Shown piece by piece: positions 27,831 through 36,777 of a stretch of 64,000 nt of DNA. The notes under the pieces are model-generated. The model saw nothing but the letters and a program-made list of their open reading frames with translations. It searched no databases and had not been told where the DNA came from. Within the stretch, counting starts at the first letter, position 1; each line of letters begins with the position of its first letter. The stretch comes from a cyanobiont of Ornithocercus magnificus. GTDB lineage: Bacteria > Cyanobacteriota > Cyanobacteriia > PCC-6307 > Cyanobiaceae. The stretch lies in the NCBI GenBank assembly GCA_007996965.1, contig BIMP01000001.1:1488001-1552000 (forward strand), read 5' to 3'. Made by a program: the position numbers and the translations under genes.

Positions 27831-29123
27831 ATGAGTGTGATCGATGCCTGGGTGCCAGGTGGACTAATTGGATCCTCAGTGCTTGCCTCTGATCGCTTCT
27901 ATCATAGGCCAAAGCATTCAACACACGAAGGTCTAGTAGCTCTGAGGTTACATTGGTGTCATGGCAACCTTACATCGCTTGAGCTGCTGCCAGATGATGT
28001 AGTTTCACCGTCAGACTTAATACTGCCACGGCTGCTGGATGCTCATGTCCATTTGGACAAGGCTTTTACTTGGGAAAAAGTACAAAACTTAGATGGCACA
28101 TACACTGGGGCTTTAAGTGCTAATCTATACGAGCATACAAATCGTACAGCGTCTGATGTTTGGAAGCGGGTAGAGCGAGCTTTGACTCAGGCTTTATACT
28201 GTGGCCTTCGTGCACTCCGCACACATATTGATAGTGTTGGCCCAGCTACCGAGCTAAGTTGGGAAGTATTGCAAGATCTGAAACACCGTTGGCATCCTAT
28301 AGTGCAGTTGCAATTAGTAGCCCTTGCGCCACTTGATTTATGGACTTCTGCTGAAGGCGAGCGGCTTGCTGCTAGAGTAGCTTCTTGTAGAGGATTGTTA
28401 GGTGGAGTATTAGTGCCGCCTTGCACCAAACGCGATACTAGTTCAGCACTAAGTCGAATGCTCCAGCTAGCCGAGGCTCATGGCATCGGCGTTGATCTTC
28501 ATATAGATGAGTCAGATCGCTTTCCGGCTGCTGGTCTAAAGATACTGTTGCAGGTTCTTGATCAGTGCCAAGTTACAGTGCCAATTACATGTAGTCATGT
28601 CAGTAGTATAGGAATGCTACGCCCGGCAGTGCTAGAGCGATTGATTGACCGCATGGCCTATCACCATTTGCAGGTAGTAGCCCTACCACTCACCAATGGT
28701 TGGTTGCTTGGACAAAGTCCACTGTGCACACCTGTACAACGTCCCCTTGCTCCAATCCGGCAGCTCCAGCAATCCGGGATCACTGTGGCAGTAGCCAGCG
28801 ACAACGTTCAAGATCCCTGGTTCCCAGGTGGCAACTTCGACCCGATCAACTTAATGGCACAGTCAGTACCGTTAGCCCAGTTAGCACCTTGGCGACGAAC
28901 TGACCTTGCACCATTTACCACAGCAGCTGCGCGGCTGATGGATCTTGACTGGGATGGGGTACTCCGGCCTGGTGCTCCAGCTGACTTTCTCCTGCTCAAA
29001 GACACAAATAGCTGGAGCAGAGTCCTTGCTGGCCCACCTAGCCGTCGTGTGTTGGTTCGGGGTCATTGGCTTTCCACTACTGATGACTCACCAGCGGAGA
29101 TAGATCGGGATTCAATAAATTAA
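27831..29123 (+). CDS. cytosine-deaminase-like amidohydrolase
   Basis: Metal-dependent hydrolase of the amidohydrolase superfamily, nearest by eye to CodA and related deaminases. Metal ligands are visible: DAHVHLDKAF (HxH) at about 68-77, HIDES in GVDLHIDESD, the His in TCSHVSSIG, and the Asp in ASDNVQDPW. The C-terminal end APADFLLLK...RVLVRGHWL is the usual return of the small beta domain. The substrate is unknown; cytosine, creatinine-like or other cyclic amides are possible. ATG 27831 is preferred to GTG 27825. Gap to the next gene is 20 bases, so it forms an operon with the FAD oxidase. Confidence 0.88.
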   Translation: MSVIDAWVPGGLIGSSVLASDRFYHRPKHSTHEGLVALRLHWCHGNLTSLELLPDDVVSPSDLILPRLLDAHVHLDKAFTWEKVQNLDGTYTGALSANLYEHTNRTASDVWKRVERALTQALYCGLRALRTHIDSVGPATELSWEVLQDLKHRWHPIVQLQLVALAPLDLWTSAEGERLAARVASCRGLLGGVLVPPCTKRDTSSALSRMLQLAEAHGIGVDLHIDESDRFPAAGLKILLQVLDQCQVTVPITCSHVSSIGMLRPAVLERLIDRMAYHHLQVVALPLTNGWLLGQSPLCTPVQRPLAPIRQLQQSGITVAVASDNVQDPWFPGGNFDPINLMAQSVPLAQLAPWRRTDLAPFTTAAARLMDLDWDGVLRPGAPADFLLLKDTNSWSRVLAGPPSRRVLVRGHWLSTTDDSPAEIDRDSIN

Positions 29124-29143
29124 AGTGCCATCTGCCATGACTC

Positions 29144-30481
29144 GTGACTCCATCTTCGCTAGATGCCTTATACAATGAACTCAAGGTAGTCTCTGATCTT
29201 GAGCTGCTCCGCGACAGACATAGTCTGCAGCAGTTTTCTCGGGATGCATATAGTTACTCACCAATACTAAGGCCGTTACTCGATCCGTGCTGTGCCGAAC
29301 TAGTCGCACGTCCACATGATCTAAAGGGAGTTCATGCAGTAGCTGAGGCATGTGCTCGTCATCAAGTACCCCTAACTGTGCGTGGTGCTGGTACTGGAAA
29401 CTATGGACAGAGTGTGCCTTTGTCTGGAGGTGTTATCTTACTTATGGGGGCTTTGCAAGTGGTCCGCTATCTGGATCCAGCAACTGGCGCAGTCACTGTT
29501 GAATCAGGTTGCTTAATGCGAGATCTTGATCAAGTGCTACGGCGGCAAGGCCGTCAACTTAGGCTGTCCCCAAGTACCTGGCGCAGTGCCACAATTGGCG
29601 GATTCATTGCTGGGGGCTCTAGCGGCATAGGTTCAATTCGTTGGGGCTTTCTGCGAGATCCCGGCCATTTGCTAGGCCTAGAAGTAATAACCCTAGAGAC
29701 AGTATCTCGCCAACTTAGACTCTCAGCAGCTAAGTCAGAGTCTCTCAATCATGCCTATGGCACCAATGGAATCATTACAGCAGTTACCTTGGCGACGGCA
29801 CCAGCCGAGGAGTGGCAAGAGGTAGCTGTCGACTGCGAAAATTGGTCAACAATGCTCCAGTTAGCACATCACTACTGTAACAGTGCACTCTCACTGCAAC
29901 TCTGCACACTTTTAGACCGACACATTGTCGAGCACCTGCCAAGATGGTGTGGGCCATATGCTGGCCTTCATCGCCTGCTGCTACTAGTAACGGCAGATGC
30001 ACTCGAGACCGTCAAGCAATTAGCACTTGAAGCAAGAGCCACATTCCTACATGTGGGTGCTGAATCGGGACGTCACAGTGCTGGTCTTCGAGAGCTCACT
30101 TGGAATCACACCACATTGCATATGCGTGCTGCAAATTCTGACTGGACTTATCTGCAGTTGCTACTTCCCCAACCTGAGCTAGCTGTAATGGAAACTCTGC
30201 AACAGGAGTGGAAACATCATTTACTATGGCATCTAGAGGCTGTCCGACAAGGTGGAGCTACACGATTCGGTGCTATACCTGTCGTGCGCTGGCGTGGCGT
30301 TAATGACCTAGAGAAACTTATGGCTCGCTGTCGCGAGCTTGGAATAGTAATCTTTAATCCCCACGTCTTCACAGTTGAAGATGGGGGTTTGGGCGTAGTC
30401 GATAGTCATCAAGTAGAAGCCAAACATCACCATGATCCATTAGGTCTACTTAACCCTGGCAAGCTTCGAGGTTGGATGTGA
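29144..30481 (+). CDS. FAD-linked oxidoreductase (PCMH/GlcD type)
   Basis: 445-aa flavoprotein with an N-terminal FAD-binding PCMH domain: VRGAGTGNYGQSVPLSGGVIL at about 83-103, CLMRDLDQVLRRQGRQL, ATIGGFIAGGSSGIGS and a YGTNGIIT segment. The C-terminal oxidase domain ends with DPLGLLNPGK, as in glycolate and lactate dehydrogenase relatives. It lacks iron-sulfur motifs. Start is GTG 29144, 20 bases after the amidohydrolase stop. The pairing suggests sequential steps on a nitrogenous substrate, but this is inference. Confidence 0.88.
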   Translation: MTPSSLDALYNELKVVSDLELLRDRHSLQQFSRDAYSYSPILRPLLDPCCAELVARPHDLKGVHAVAEACARHQVPLTVRGAGTGNYGQSVPLSGGVILLMGALQVVRYLDPATGAVTVESGCLMRDLDQVLRRQGRQLRLSPSTWRSATIGGFIAGGSSGIGSIRWGFLRDPGHLLGLEVITLETVSRQLRLSAAKSESLNHAYGTNGIITAVTLATAPAEEWQEVAVDCENWSTMLQLAHHYCNSALSLQLCTLLDRHIVEHLPRWCGPYAGLHRLLLLVTADALETVKQLALEARATFLHVGAESGRHSAGLRELTWNHTTLHMRAANSDWTYLQLLLPQPELAVMETLQQEWKHHLLWHLEAVRQGGATRFGAIPVVRWRGVNDLEKLMARCRELGIVIFNPHVFTVEDGGLGVVDSHQVEAKHHHDPLGLLNPGKLRGWM

Positions 30482-30501
30482 CCCAAACTATGCAAAAGCT
30501 A

Positions 30502-31029
30502 TCAGCAACCTAGACTATCTGAAGTAGCAATCCCTGTGCGGGAGTTAACACCACTTGCATCCTGGCAAAGCCGCCGCATATCTTCTTTATCAAGTAAGGC
30601 ATCACTGAAATCTGCTCCCTCAATAAGTGCATTGCGAAAACTGCTGCCGGAAGCAATTACACCACTAAGTACAGCGTCACGTAGGTCAGTGTCGGCAAAA
30701 TCTGCTCTGTCCATAAGAGCATCTGAGAGATCAGCACCACGGAAGACAGCCTCTGCAAAGGCTCCCTGGGTGAGAATTGCACCACTTAGGTTAGCCTCAC
30801 TAAAATTAGCTCCTCGTCCAACTGCGCCAGCAAATGAAGTGCTAGCCAGATCCTGGCCGTGGAAATCTGCTCCGCTTTGGTTAGTGAGAGTGTAGTCTAC
30901 GCGCTCTTGAAAGAGAGCGCGATCCTGAAGCCCAAAACCTGAACTAGTGTCAAGAGCCTGTAAAGGGGCAATACCTAGCAGCAGTACTAGTAGCGCAGTT
31001 GTCAGGGTGCAGTTAATGATCACTGTCAT
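30502..31029 (-). CDS. secreted pentapeptide-repeat protein
   Basis: 175-aa protein with a signal peptide (hydrophobic TTALLVLLLGIAPLQAL) and then a run of pentapeptide repeats, A(D/N)(L/F)xx, from about residue 55 to 150: ANFSEANLSGA, ADLSDALMDRADF, ADTDLRDAVLSG. Such repeats fold into a right-handed square helix. In cyanobacteria many exported members are in the thylakoid lumen, with unknown role. A C-terminal pair of Cys (LCQDAS and LGC at the end) could form a disulfide. It converges with the FAD oxidase gene and lies 24 bases after folC. Confidence 0.88.
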   Translation of the reverse strand: MTVIINCTLTTALLVLLLGIAPLQALDTSSGFGLQDRALFQERVDYTLTNQSGADFHGQDLASTSFAGAVGRGANFSEANLSGAILTQGAFAEAVFRGADLSDALMDRADFADTDLRDAVLSGVIASGSSFRNALIEGADFSDALLDKEDMRRLCQDASGVNSRTGIATSDSLGC

Positions 31030-31053
31030 TAGTCTTCTGCTTTATGGCCCTAC

Positions 31054-32283
31054 CTACTCTGCCTGCAGTGCACCCCGGCCTAGCAGATTGCCAATTAGAT
31101 AGAGTGATCCTGCTAGCACTGGACTTGGCTCTGGCCAAGAACCGGCGGAGGCAAGTTGCTGTAAAGCTACCTCTGCATCTTCGGCCTCTTGCAGGACTTG
31201 CGAGAGTTCTGGACACGATTCTGACAGAGACTGTCTGCTCCAGGATGCTAAGCACGGAACCGGCACGATCCAGCAACTATCACTTGAACGCACAAGATAC
31301 CGGACAATGTCAGTTCCCTGCTTATTTGCTTGAATGCCAAGGATCCAAGTACGCGAAAGATGGCCGTCACGCCAATGATTTCGCTCTGCTGCAAGGCGCT
31401 TTGCTGCAAGAGCATTATGTGCACCGTCAACAAGGAGGGGTCTCTGATGCCATTGCATATGCTGCAATCGTCCAGGCCAATGAGCTTGGGCTAATCCTCT
31501 GCGAATCGTGGTTTCATCCAAAGTCCACCCCAATCTGCTGAGCTGTTGTAGTAGCGCATGTGCGACAGCCGCATTCTCGCGCTGAAGCTCGCCTTGGATT
31601 CCTAGTTTCCAGTATGGCGGTAGTGGTTGGACCCATTGTAGTGTTGCCCTTTCATGTTCACATGCTTTCTCCAGAAGCGCGCGAACAACCTGTTCCTGGT
31701 TAGCGCTTACCACTAGAGACCCCCGCGTTATCACTGCAGACTTTTCGCACGTAATTGCAGTGAGGGAGTCTCCAAGATATTCGCAATGATCAATTCCAAT
31801 ATTTCCTAAGCCGATCAAGGGCCGTAGTGGATGAGCAGTAGTTGCGTCAAGTCTTCCTCCCAGACCAACCTCGAGGATAAGCAGCTCAACAGCATTATCT
31901 GCAAAGTGTTCCAGTGCCGCCATGATTATTAGTTCGAAAGCTGAGAGCTGCAGTCGCCGTCTTAGTGGTTGTAGTACCTCCAAGCGTTGTCGTAGCGTCT
32001 CAAAATTTATTGCCTCACCATCAATTTGTATGCGCTCACACCAGCTCACGAGATGAGGCGAGATGGTGAGACCTGAGCGAATGCCGGCAACTTGCAGAGT
32101 GCTGTGTAGAAAGGCAGCGATTGACCCTTTACCATTAGTTCCAGCCACCTGAATCGCAGGAATCTCAGCACAGGGATTACCTCGCTCAACGAGAGCATGT
32201 TGGATGCGCTCAAGTCCAAGAGCTATTCTGCTCTGTCCCCGATTGTGGAGCAACTCATCTAGTTCTTCATCAGATGTGCTCAC
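31054..32283 (-). CDS. folC: folylpolyglutamate synthase / dihydrofolate synthase
   Basis: Mur-ligase family enzyme adding glutamate to folates. The P-loop is VAGTNGKGSIAAFLH at about 46-60, with the folate loop SGLTISPHLVSWCERIQ after it, and LEVGLGGRLDATT plus GIDHCEYLGDSLTAIT in the central domain. The C-terminal domain has LVDGAHNALAAKRL. 409 aa is normal. ATG 32283 is six bases after the argD stop, so argD-folC-pentapeptide gene probably form one leftward transcript beginning at tRNA-Leu. Confidence 0.93.
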   Translation of the reverse strand: MSTSDEELDELLHNRGQSRIALGLERIQHALVERGNPCAEIPAIQVAGTNGKGSIAAFLHSTLQVAGIRSGLTISPHLVSWCERIQIDGEAINFETLRQRLEVLQPLRRRLQLSAFELIIMAALEHFADNAVELLILEVGLGGRLDATTAHPLRPLIGLGNIGIDHCEYLGDSLTAITCEKSAVITRGSLVVSANQEQVVRALLEKACEHERATLQWVQPLPPYWKLGIQGELQRENAAVAHALLQQLSRLGWTLDETTIRRGLAQAHWPGRLQHMQWHQRPLLVDGAHNALAAKRLAAERNHWRDGHLSRTWILGIQANKQGTDIVRYLVRSSDSCWIVPVPCLASWSRQSLSESCPELSQVLQEAEDAEVALQQLASAGSWPEPSPVLAGSLYLIGNLLGRGALQAE

Positions 32284-32288
32284 TCAGT

Positions 32289-33467
32289 TTAGAAACAACG
32301 CTGCAGAGTTGCCTGGAGCCGACAGAGTAATTGACATATCTCACGCTTGCTAATAGTTAGTGGTGGCACGAGGCGTACTACCTGTTTACCAGCTGATGCT
32401 ATTAACAACTTTTCTTCAAGCGCAGCACGTGCAATTGCCATAGCATCAATGTTATCATTTCTGCGTAAGACCAAACCTTGTAAAAGTCCCCAGCCACGGG
32501 TGCCTTCGAGTTGTCTTGGAAAGGCATTTACTAATTGCTGTAATCCTCTCTGCAATTGATTACCTCTATCTCGAACATTTCTGAGTAAATCGCAGTGCTC
32601 AAGCTCTCTAGCTACAGTAAGACCTGCACGACAAGCGAAGGGATTACCGCCAAATGTACTGGCATGATCACCAGGTTCAAATATGTCGGCTTTCTTCTGC
32701 ACAAGTAGAGCACCAATCGCATGACCACCACCAAGGCCTTTGGCAAGGGTGAATGCATCTGGTTCGATGCCGAGGTGTTCATATCCCCAGAGTTGCCCAC
32801 TACGTCCCATGCCTATTTGAATCTCGTCAAGGATTAACAGAATTCCCCTCGTATCACATTGGTCACGAATACACCTAAAAACAGCACATTCACCAGGATT
32901 AACACCACCTTCACCCTGTAAAGGCTCTACTAATACTGCTGCGACACGAGGTCCATTCCTCTCAATTTGTTCAACTAGTCGCTCAAATGCTATAAAGTCA
33001 TTATACGGAAAGAACTCGAAGCCAGAGACCAATGGAGCAAAGCCTTGATGATAACGAGGCTGACCAGTCGCACTAACTGCTGCTAGTGTGCGCCCATGAA
33101 AACTAGAGCTAGCTGATAAAATTATCGGCTTGCTGATACCACGGCAATGAGCGTGTTTACGCGCTAGCTTAATTGCAGCTTCATTAGCTTCAGCACCAGA
33201 ATTACAGAAGAAGACACTATCTGCACAGCTATTAGCTACTAACCAGCTGGCAAGCTCTTCCTGCTCAGAGATTCGGTAAAGATTTGACACGTGTTGTAGC
33301 CGGCCTAGTTGTCTGGAGAGAGCTCTATGCAATGCCCTGTTGCTATGGCCAAGCGTGCATGTAGCAATCCCAGCAACTGCGTCAAGATATCTCCTACCAC
33401 GATCATCCCAAAGCCAGCAGCCTTTGCCTCTAATTATGGTGAGGGGGAGTCTATTGTATGTTCCCAT
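32289..33467 (-). CDS. argD: acetylornithine aminotransferase
   Basis: PLP-dependent class III aminotransferase of arginine synthesis, 392 aa from ATG 33467. Visible are FCNSGAEANEAAIKLARKH (cofactor phosphate site), SFHGRTLAAVSATGQ, LLILDEIQIGMGRSG and the PLP lysine in FTLAKGLGGGHAIGAL. The start MGTYNRLPLTI is the normal family start. A longer frame to 33551 would run through tRNA-Leu and is an artefact. The ATG lies only 8 bases after the 3' end of tRNA-Leu(CAA), leaving no room for a separate promoter or a normal ribosome site after tRNA processing. Confidence 0.95.
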   Translation of the reverse strand: MGTYNRLPLTIIRGKGCWLWDDRGRRYLDAVAGIATCTLGHSNRALHRALSRQLGRLQHVSNLYRISEQEELASWLVANSCADSVFFCNSGAEANEAAIKLARKHAHCRGISKPIILSASSSFHGRTLAAVSATGQPRYHQGFAPLVSGFEFFPYNDFIAFERLVEQIERNGPRVAAVLVEPLQGEGGVNPGECAVFRCIRDQCDTRGILLILDEIQIGMGRSGQLWGYEHLGIEPDAFTLAKGLGGGHAIGALLVQKKADIFEPGDHASTFGGNPFACRAGLTVARELEHCDLLRNVRDRGNQLQRGLQQLVNAFPRQLEGTRGWGLLQGLVLRRNDNIDAMAIARAALEEKLLIASAGKQVVRLVPPLTISKREICQLLCRLQATLQRCF

Positions 33468-33475
33468 TACCGCAG

Positions 33476-33557
33476 TGGGAGCGGTGGGATTTGAACCCAC
33501 AAACCCGAGGGCGCTCGATTTTGAGTCGAGTCCGTATACCAATTCCGGCACGCTCCC
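33476..33557 (-). tRNA. tRNA-Leu(CAA)
   Basis: 82-nt class II tRNA. Acceptor GGGAGCG pairs with CGCTCCC, discriminator A. Anticodon arm CTCGA-CTCAAAA-TCGAG gives anticodon CAA. D arm CCGGAATTGGTATACGG and T arm GTGGG-TTCAAAT-CCCAC are complete. CCA is not encoded. argD begins 8 bases downstream on the same strand. Confidence 0.97.
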
Positions 33558-33869
33558 GCTAGAATTTTTTTAGAGCACTCTATTGACGTGGCAAATTAAG
33601 GTCTTGCAATTTGCCTAGACTAAAGCATGTATAATAGAAGTTCTAGGTTTGTGCATAGTGGTTTGGCAAGGTTTGTATTTGTCCGAGAAGGCTATCTTAA
33701 ATCGATAGCTATGGATCCGAATTTTGACAGCTCTTTAGAATTATAAAGCGTGGCTGCTAAACTACTGAACTATCTCGGTAGCTGCTGGGAGGCGCTCGAG
33801 AGCAAGGCGCAGCTTGGGATAAGTGACATCTAGAGCTCTCAAATAATTTCTCGAGGCTTCCCTATATAA
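33558..33869. other. non-coding stretch upstream of the lpxC remnant
   Basis: About 310 bases where the first two thirds of lpxC would be expected. All frames carry stops and I cannot find LpxC motifs. It must also contain the tRNA-Leu promoter on its left side. Confidence 0.45.
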
Positions 33870-34076
33870 ATAATAAAATACTCAATATTTATAAATCCGC
33901 CGCTGCGGTTTGCTGACGAGCCGGTGCGTCATAAGCTTTTGGATTTGTTGGGTGATCTAGCCCTAGTAGGCTTACCCTTCCCTATAGCCCAGATCTTGGT
34001 TTACCGAGGATCTCATGGCCTTCACATCGACCTCGCGTCCGCTCTTCTAAATCTCTACCCTCGTCTATCACCTTGA
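33870..34076 (+). pseudogene. lpxC: 3' remnant of lpxC (UDP-acyl-GlcNAc deacetylase)
   Basis: An open frame from 33870 to TGA 34074 encodes [20 protein letters not shown] then [13 protein letters not shown] and [18 protein letters not shown]. This is the C-terminal end of LpxC, including the His-containing segment of the active site (GSHGLH, matching the SGHALN of other bacteria). The zinc-binding and substrate domains that should precede it, about 210 codons, are absent: an in-frame TAA lies at 33867. LpxC makes the first committed step of lipid A. The stop overlaps the fabZ TTG start by two bases, so fabZ was translationally coupled to lpxC. Confidence 0.85.
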
Positions 34077-34543
34077 CCAACTCCGCCACCAAGAATGCCG
34101 CTGTGCTCAATAGCGAGCAGATCATGGGCTTGCTGCCTCATCGTTATCCCTTCGCTTTGGTAGACCGCTTGGTGGCTTGTGAGCCTGGTGTCAGCGCTGA
34201 GGCAATCAAGAATGTCACTCTTAACGAGCCCCACTTCCCAGGGCACTTTCCCGGACGTCCTTTGATGCCTGGTGTACTGATCGTGGAGGCTATGGCCCAA
34301 GTTGCCGGTCTGATTATTACCCAGATGCCTGATACTCCTGATGGGCTCTTTGTCTTCACTGGTATTGATGGTGTTCGCTTCAGGCGTCCTGTCGTACCAG
34401 GCGACCAGCTGCGTATCCATTGCAAGACACTCAGCCTCAAGCGCAATAATACTATAGGCAAGGTGTATGCCAAAGCTTGTGTTGACGACAAAGAAGTCTG
34501 CTCTGGCAACCTGATGTTCTCACTACTAATAGAAAAGACATAA
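34073..34543 (+). CDS. fabZ: 3-hydroxyacyl-ACP dehydratase FabZ
   Basis: Hot-dog-fold dehydratase of fatty acid elongation, 156 aa. The catalytic His is in [18 protein letters not shown] and the Glu in [11 protein letters not shown]; the N-terminal [16 protein letters not shown] is typical. Start is TTG 34073, overlapping the stop of the lpxC remnant. Normally lpxC-fabZ-lpxA is one operon; here the upstream gene is truncated and no lpxA is visible downstream, yet fabZ is intact because it is needed for all fatty acids. It now needs a promoter within or before the lpxC remnant. Confidence 0.96.
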   Translation: MTNSATKNAAVLNSEQIMGLLPHRYPFALVDRLVACEPGVSAEAIKNVTLNEPHFPGHFPGRPLMPGVLIVEAMAQVAGLIITQMPDTPDGLFVFTGIDGVRFRRPVVPGDQLRIHCKTLSLKRNNTIGKVYAKACVDDKEVCSGNLMFSLLIEKT

Positions 34544-35698
34544 GTAGTACCACTGAACAATAATGTTCACAACAACTCGATACAAGCTTCATAAAGCTAA
34601 TGCTAAACCAGTGAAAAAACAGAGACAAAAACTTGCAGATAATCTCATGCCTGTCAAAGTCCTGTGGCTTGACACTCTTGGGAAATGAACCTAGCCAAGG
34701 TAGCAGCTCATGACTGCAGCCTCGTACAAGCCTCAGACGGCAAAGCGACAAAGAGCTGGCAGGTACAGATCTAGATCTGCTGGAGGTGGTGAGATTAGTG
34801 ACTTGAGCTTTTATCAGGAAGGTCTTACACCAAGATTAACTACATAAGGTCTTAGGATAAGTACACAAGTTAGCAAGAAGATGGTCCTGTTGGTTTTTGT
34901 ACACTACTGTCATCTACTGAGAGGAGCTACAGAAGTCTCTAAGCAGAATGGACAAGTAACCTATGGTGTTTAGCCCTTTGATTCCAAGCCAGCCGCTGGA
35001 TTAGGGAATCTTCTCTCCTGCTAGGGAATTAGTCTTGGAGCACTGATTATTGAGTGTTGCGCTGTTTGCTGCCCATACTTCTTTATCTTTTTACTTCTAG
35101 CTTGGTCAATCTTGCACCAAGTTTGTCCACTCCCACTTACAGTGACTTATCACTCTGCGTTGTTAGGAATAGGGTGTTCAAAAAAGCTTATTTCCTGCAC
35201 TTAGGTATGGAGCTTAGAGCACCCTAGAATTATACGGGAAGGCTTATACTTTGCTTCTGGAGTTACATAGCCTTCCCTTAATTATGTACTATGTCAACTT
35301 TCTTCAACAGTAGCACAACTATAGTGATGTATTTGTTTTGACTAGCAACTCTAATACATGGATTTTCAGTAACCCTCACAGGACTACCACGCTTGCTTGG
35401 TCTTGAACATATTTCTTGCGTACCAGTCGCAGCTATTTATAGTCATGCCCAAGTGAAAGAGTCGTGAAATTAGCCAAGAGCCTCTTAGGCTCGCTTACCT
35501 TTAAGCACAAGTACACTACAGTCGCCACCTTAGAGACTTAATTGCTGTTAGTGGTTGTGGAGTGCTTGCTACTTAACGCTACAGCTTCAACATTTGTCAG
35601 TAGACTGGCATGTAGGACTAATCTGAAATGGGTGTAGGTCTAGATCTCTATAGGTTGCTTTCAGGACTTATCATACTCCTTTGAAATCGAGACTTATT
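34544..35698. other. 1.15-kb non-coding stretch where lpxA would be expected
   Basis: Stops in all frames. I looked for hexapeptide repeats and the HPTAVVD start of LpxA and for LpxB motifs and found none. The stretch may be the fully eroded remainder of the lipid A gene string. Confidence 0.5.
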
Positions 35699-35824
35699 AT
35701 GGCACTGCGCCAGACCAAACGTCAAGTTTCGCCGCTCCGATTGAAAATAACACTCTTGATCGCTGGCTTCGGACCACTTTTAGCTATTGGACTGTTCTTA
35801 CAATCCAAGGGTTTTTTTGGCTAA
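35699..35824 (+). CDS. small single-span membrane protein, 41 aa
   Basis: ATG 35699 opens a 41-codon frame: basic N-terminus MALRQTKRQVSPLRLK, one hydrophobic helix (ITLLIAGFGPLLAIGLFLQ) and the short end SKGFFG. The basic-then-hydrophobic layout and clean frame within eroded sequence suggest a real gene, and it looks like a short membrane protein I associate with marine picocyanobacteria, though I cannot confirm that here. It converges with the DCC-family gene. Confidence 0.6.
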   Translation: MALRQTKRQVSPLRLKITLLIAGFGPLLAIGLFLQSKGFFG

Positions 35825-35891
35825 ACTTAGTGGTATGATCTTTGGTTCAGATTCCTATGTAACTTGCTAGCCCCATATTGCAGTAGTTAAA

Positions 35892-36314
35892 CTAATTTCG
35901 AGAATGATTATCTGGGTCTACCGGTAAACCGCGTGCCGTGAGTGCGAGTCGGCGCAGCAATAACAAAAGCGGATAGTAGCGGCGGGCTCGGTCTGGTTTA
36001 GCAAATAGCAGCGCGAGAACTTTAAGAAGCCCAGCGCTAGGTTGTATGCGTGCACAAAGCCAGTGAATTGCCTCAGAGCCGTGATGTATCTCATCACCAA
36101 ATATTAGGACTGCACCCTTGGAGAGCGGTGCACCAACAAGTTCTAAGTCATGCCTCAGTATGGTGTTAGCACGACCATCAAGAATAGCTAGACCAGGAAT
36201 ACCGCTACGTAGTTCACTAACTTCAGCGAAACGATGGCAGAATATACAACCCCCATCATAAACGAGGATAGGGCGGCCTTCGCTAGCAAGTGCTGATAAT
36301 ACTTTTATATCCAT
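35892..36314 (-). CDS. DCC-family thiol-disulfide protein (DUF393)
   Basis: Protein of the DUF393 or DCC family, named for the CxxC at its start: ILVYDGGCIFCHRF, with a thioredoxin-like active site. Other family marks are GLAILDGR and HGSEAIHWL followed by a C-terminal helical part. Family function is unproven; a redox role is presumed. I give ATG 36314 (MDIKVLSAL), which starts just before the domain; the frame extends to ATG 36413 with 33 Cys-rich residues that look non-conserved. Confidence 0.85.
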   Translation of the reverse strand: MDIKVLSALASEGRPILVYDGGCIFCHRFAEVSELRSGIPGLAILDGRANTILRHDLELVGAPLSKGAVLIFGDEIHHGSEAIHWLCARIQPSAGLLKVLALLFAKPDRARRYYPLLLLLRRLALTARGLPVDPDNHSRN

Positions 36315-36414
36315 CTCTATATTTTGGCAGATGCCAAGTCCGCCCGTGCATGCTTCTACTGATAGGCACAACTTTAGGAGTCCACAAATGGCAAAACCGT
36401 GCTGATTTATCAAG

Positions 36415-36777
36415 GCATTGACTAACTCAACTGACTAAAGTCGGCAGCAGCGAGACCCACGTGTAGGATGGTCACATTTAATTTGCCTGAGCTAGGCTGC
36501 TGCAGCTTGTTGGAATAAAGACTACTTCAAAGTACAGTAAATTGCTTCTAGTCACTGCTCAAGCTTGATAAGATCTACGTATAACTGTGCAACCCTGCTT
36601 AGTACGTGGCAACCCTCTCCCAGTTAGCCACGTGTTAGAAACCAAGGCTTAGTAGAGAATGATGCTACTCATAGGCGTTGTCACAGTCTCACACCTGCTT
36701 TGCACCCCAGCGAGCTATCTTATGACTGGGGTTAAGCTCTTGTAGCCTTAAAACCAAGGTTTTTTGCGGGAGGCTGA
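36415..36777. other. non-coding spacer between divergent genes
   Basis: About 360 bases. Two weak stem-loops occur near 36605-36632 and 36703-36732; neither has terminator form. It should hold the promoters of the DCC-family gene and of the lipoprotein. Confidence 0.35.

Noticed and set aside
33468-33551. N-terminal extension of argD
   Set aside because: It would translate through tRNA-Leu(CAA); the family start is at 33467.
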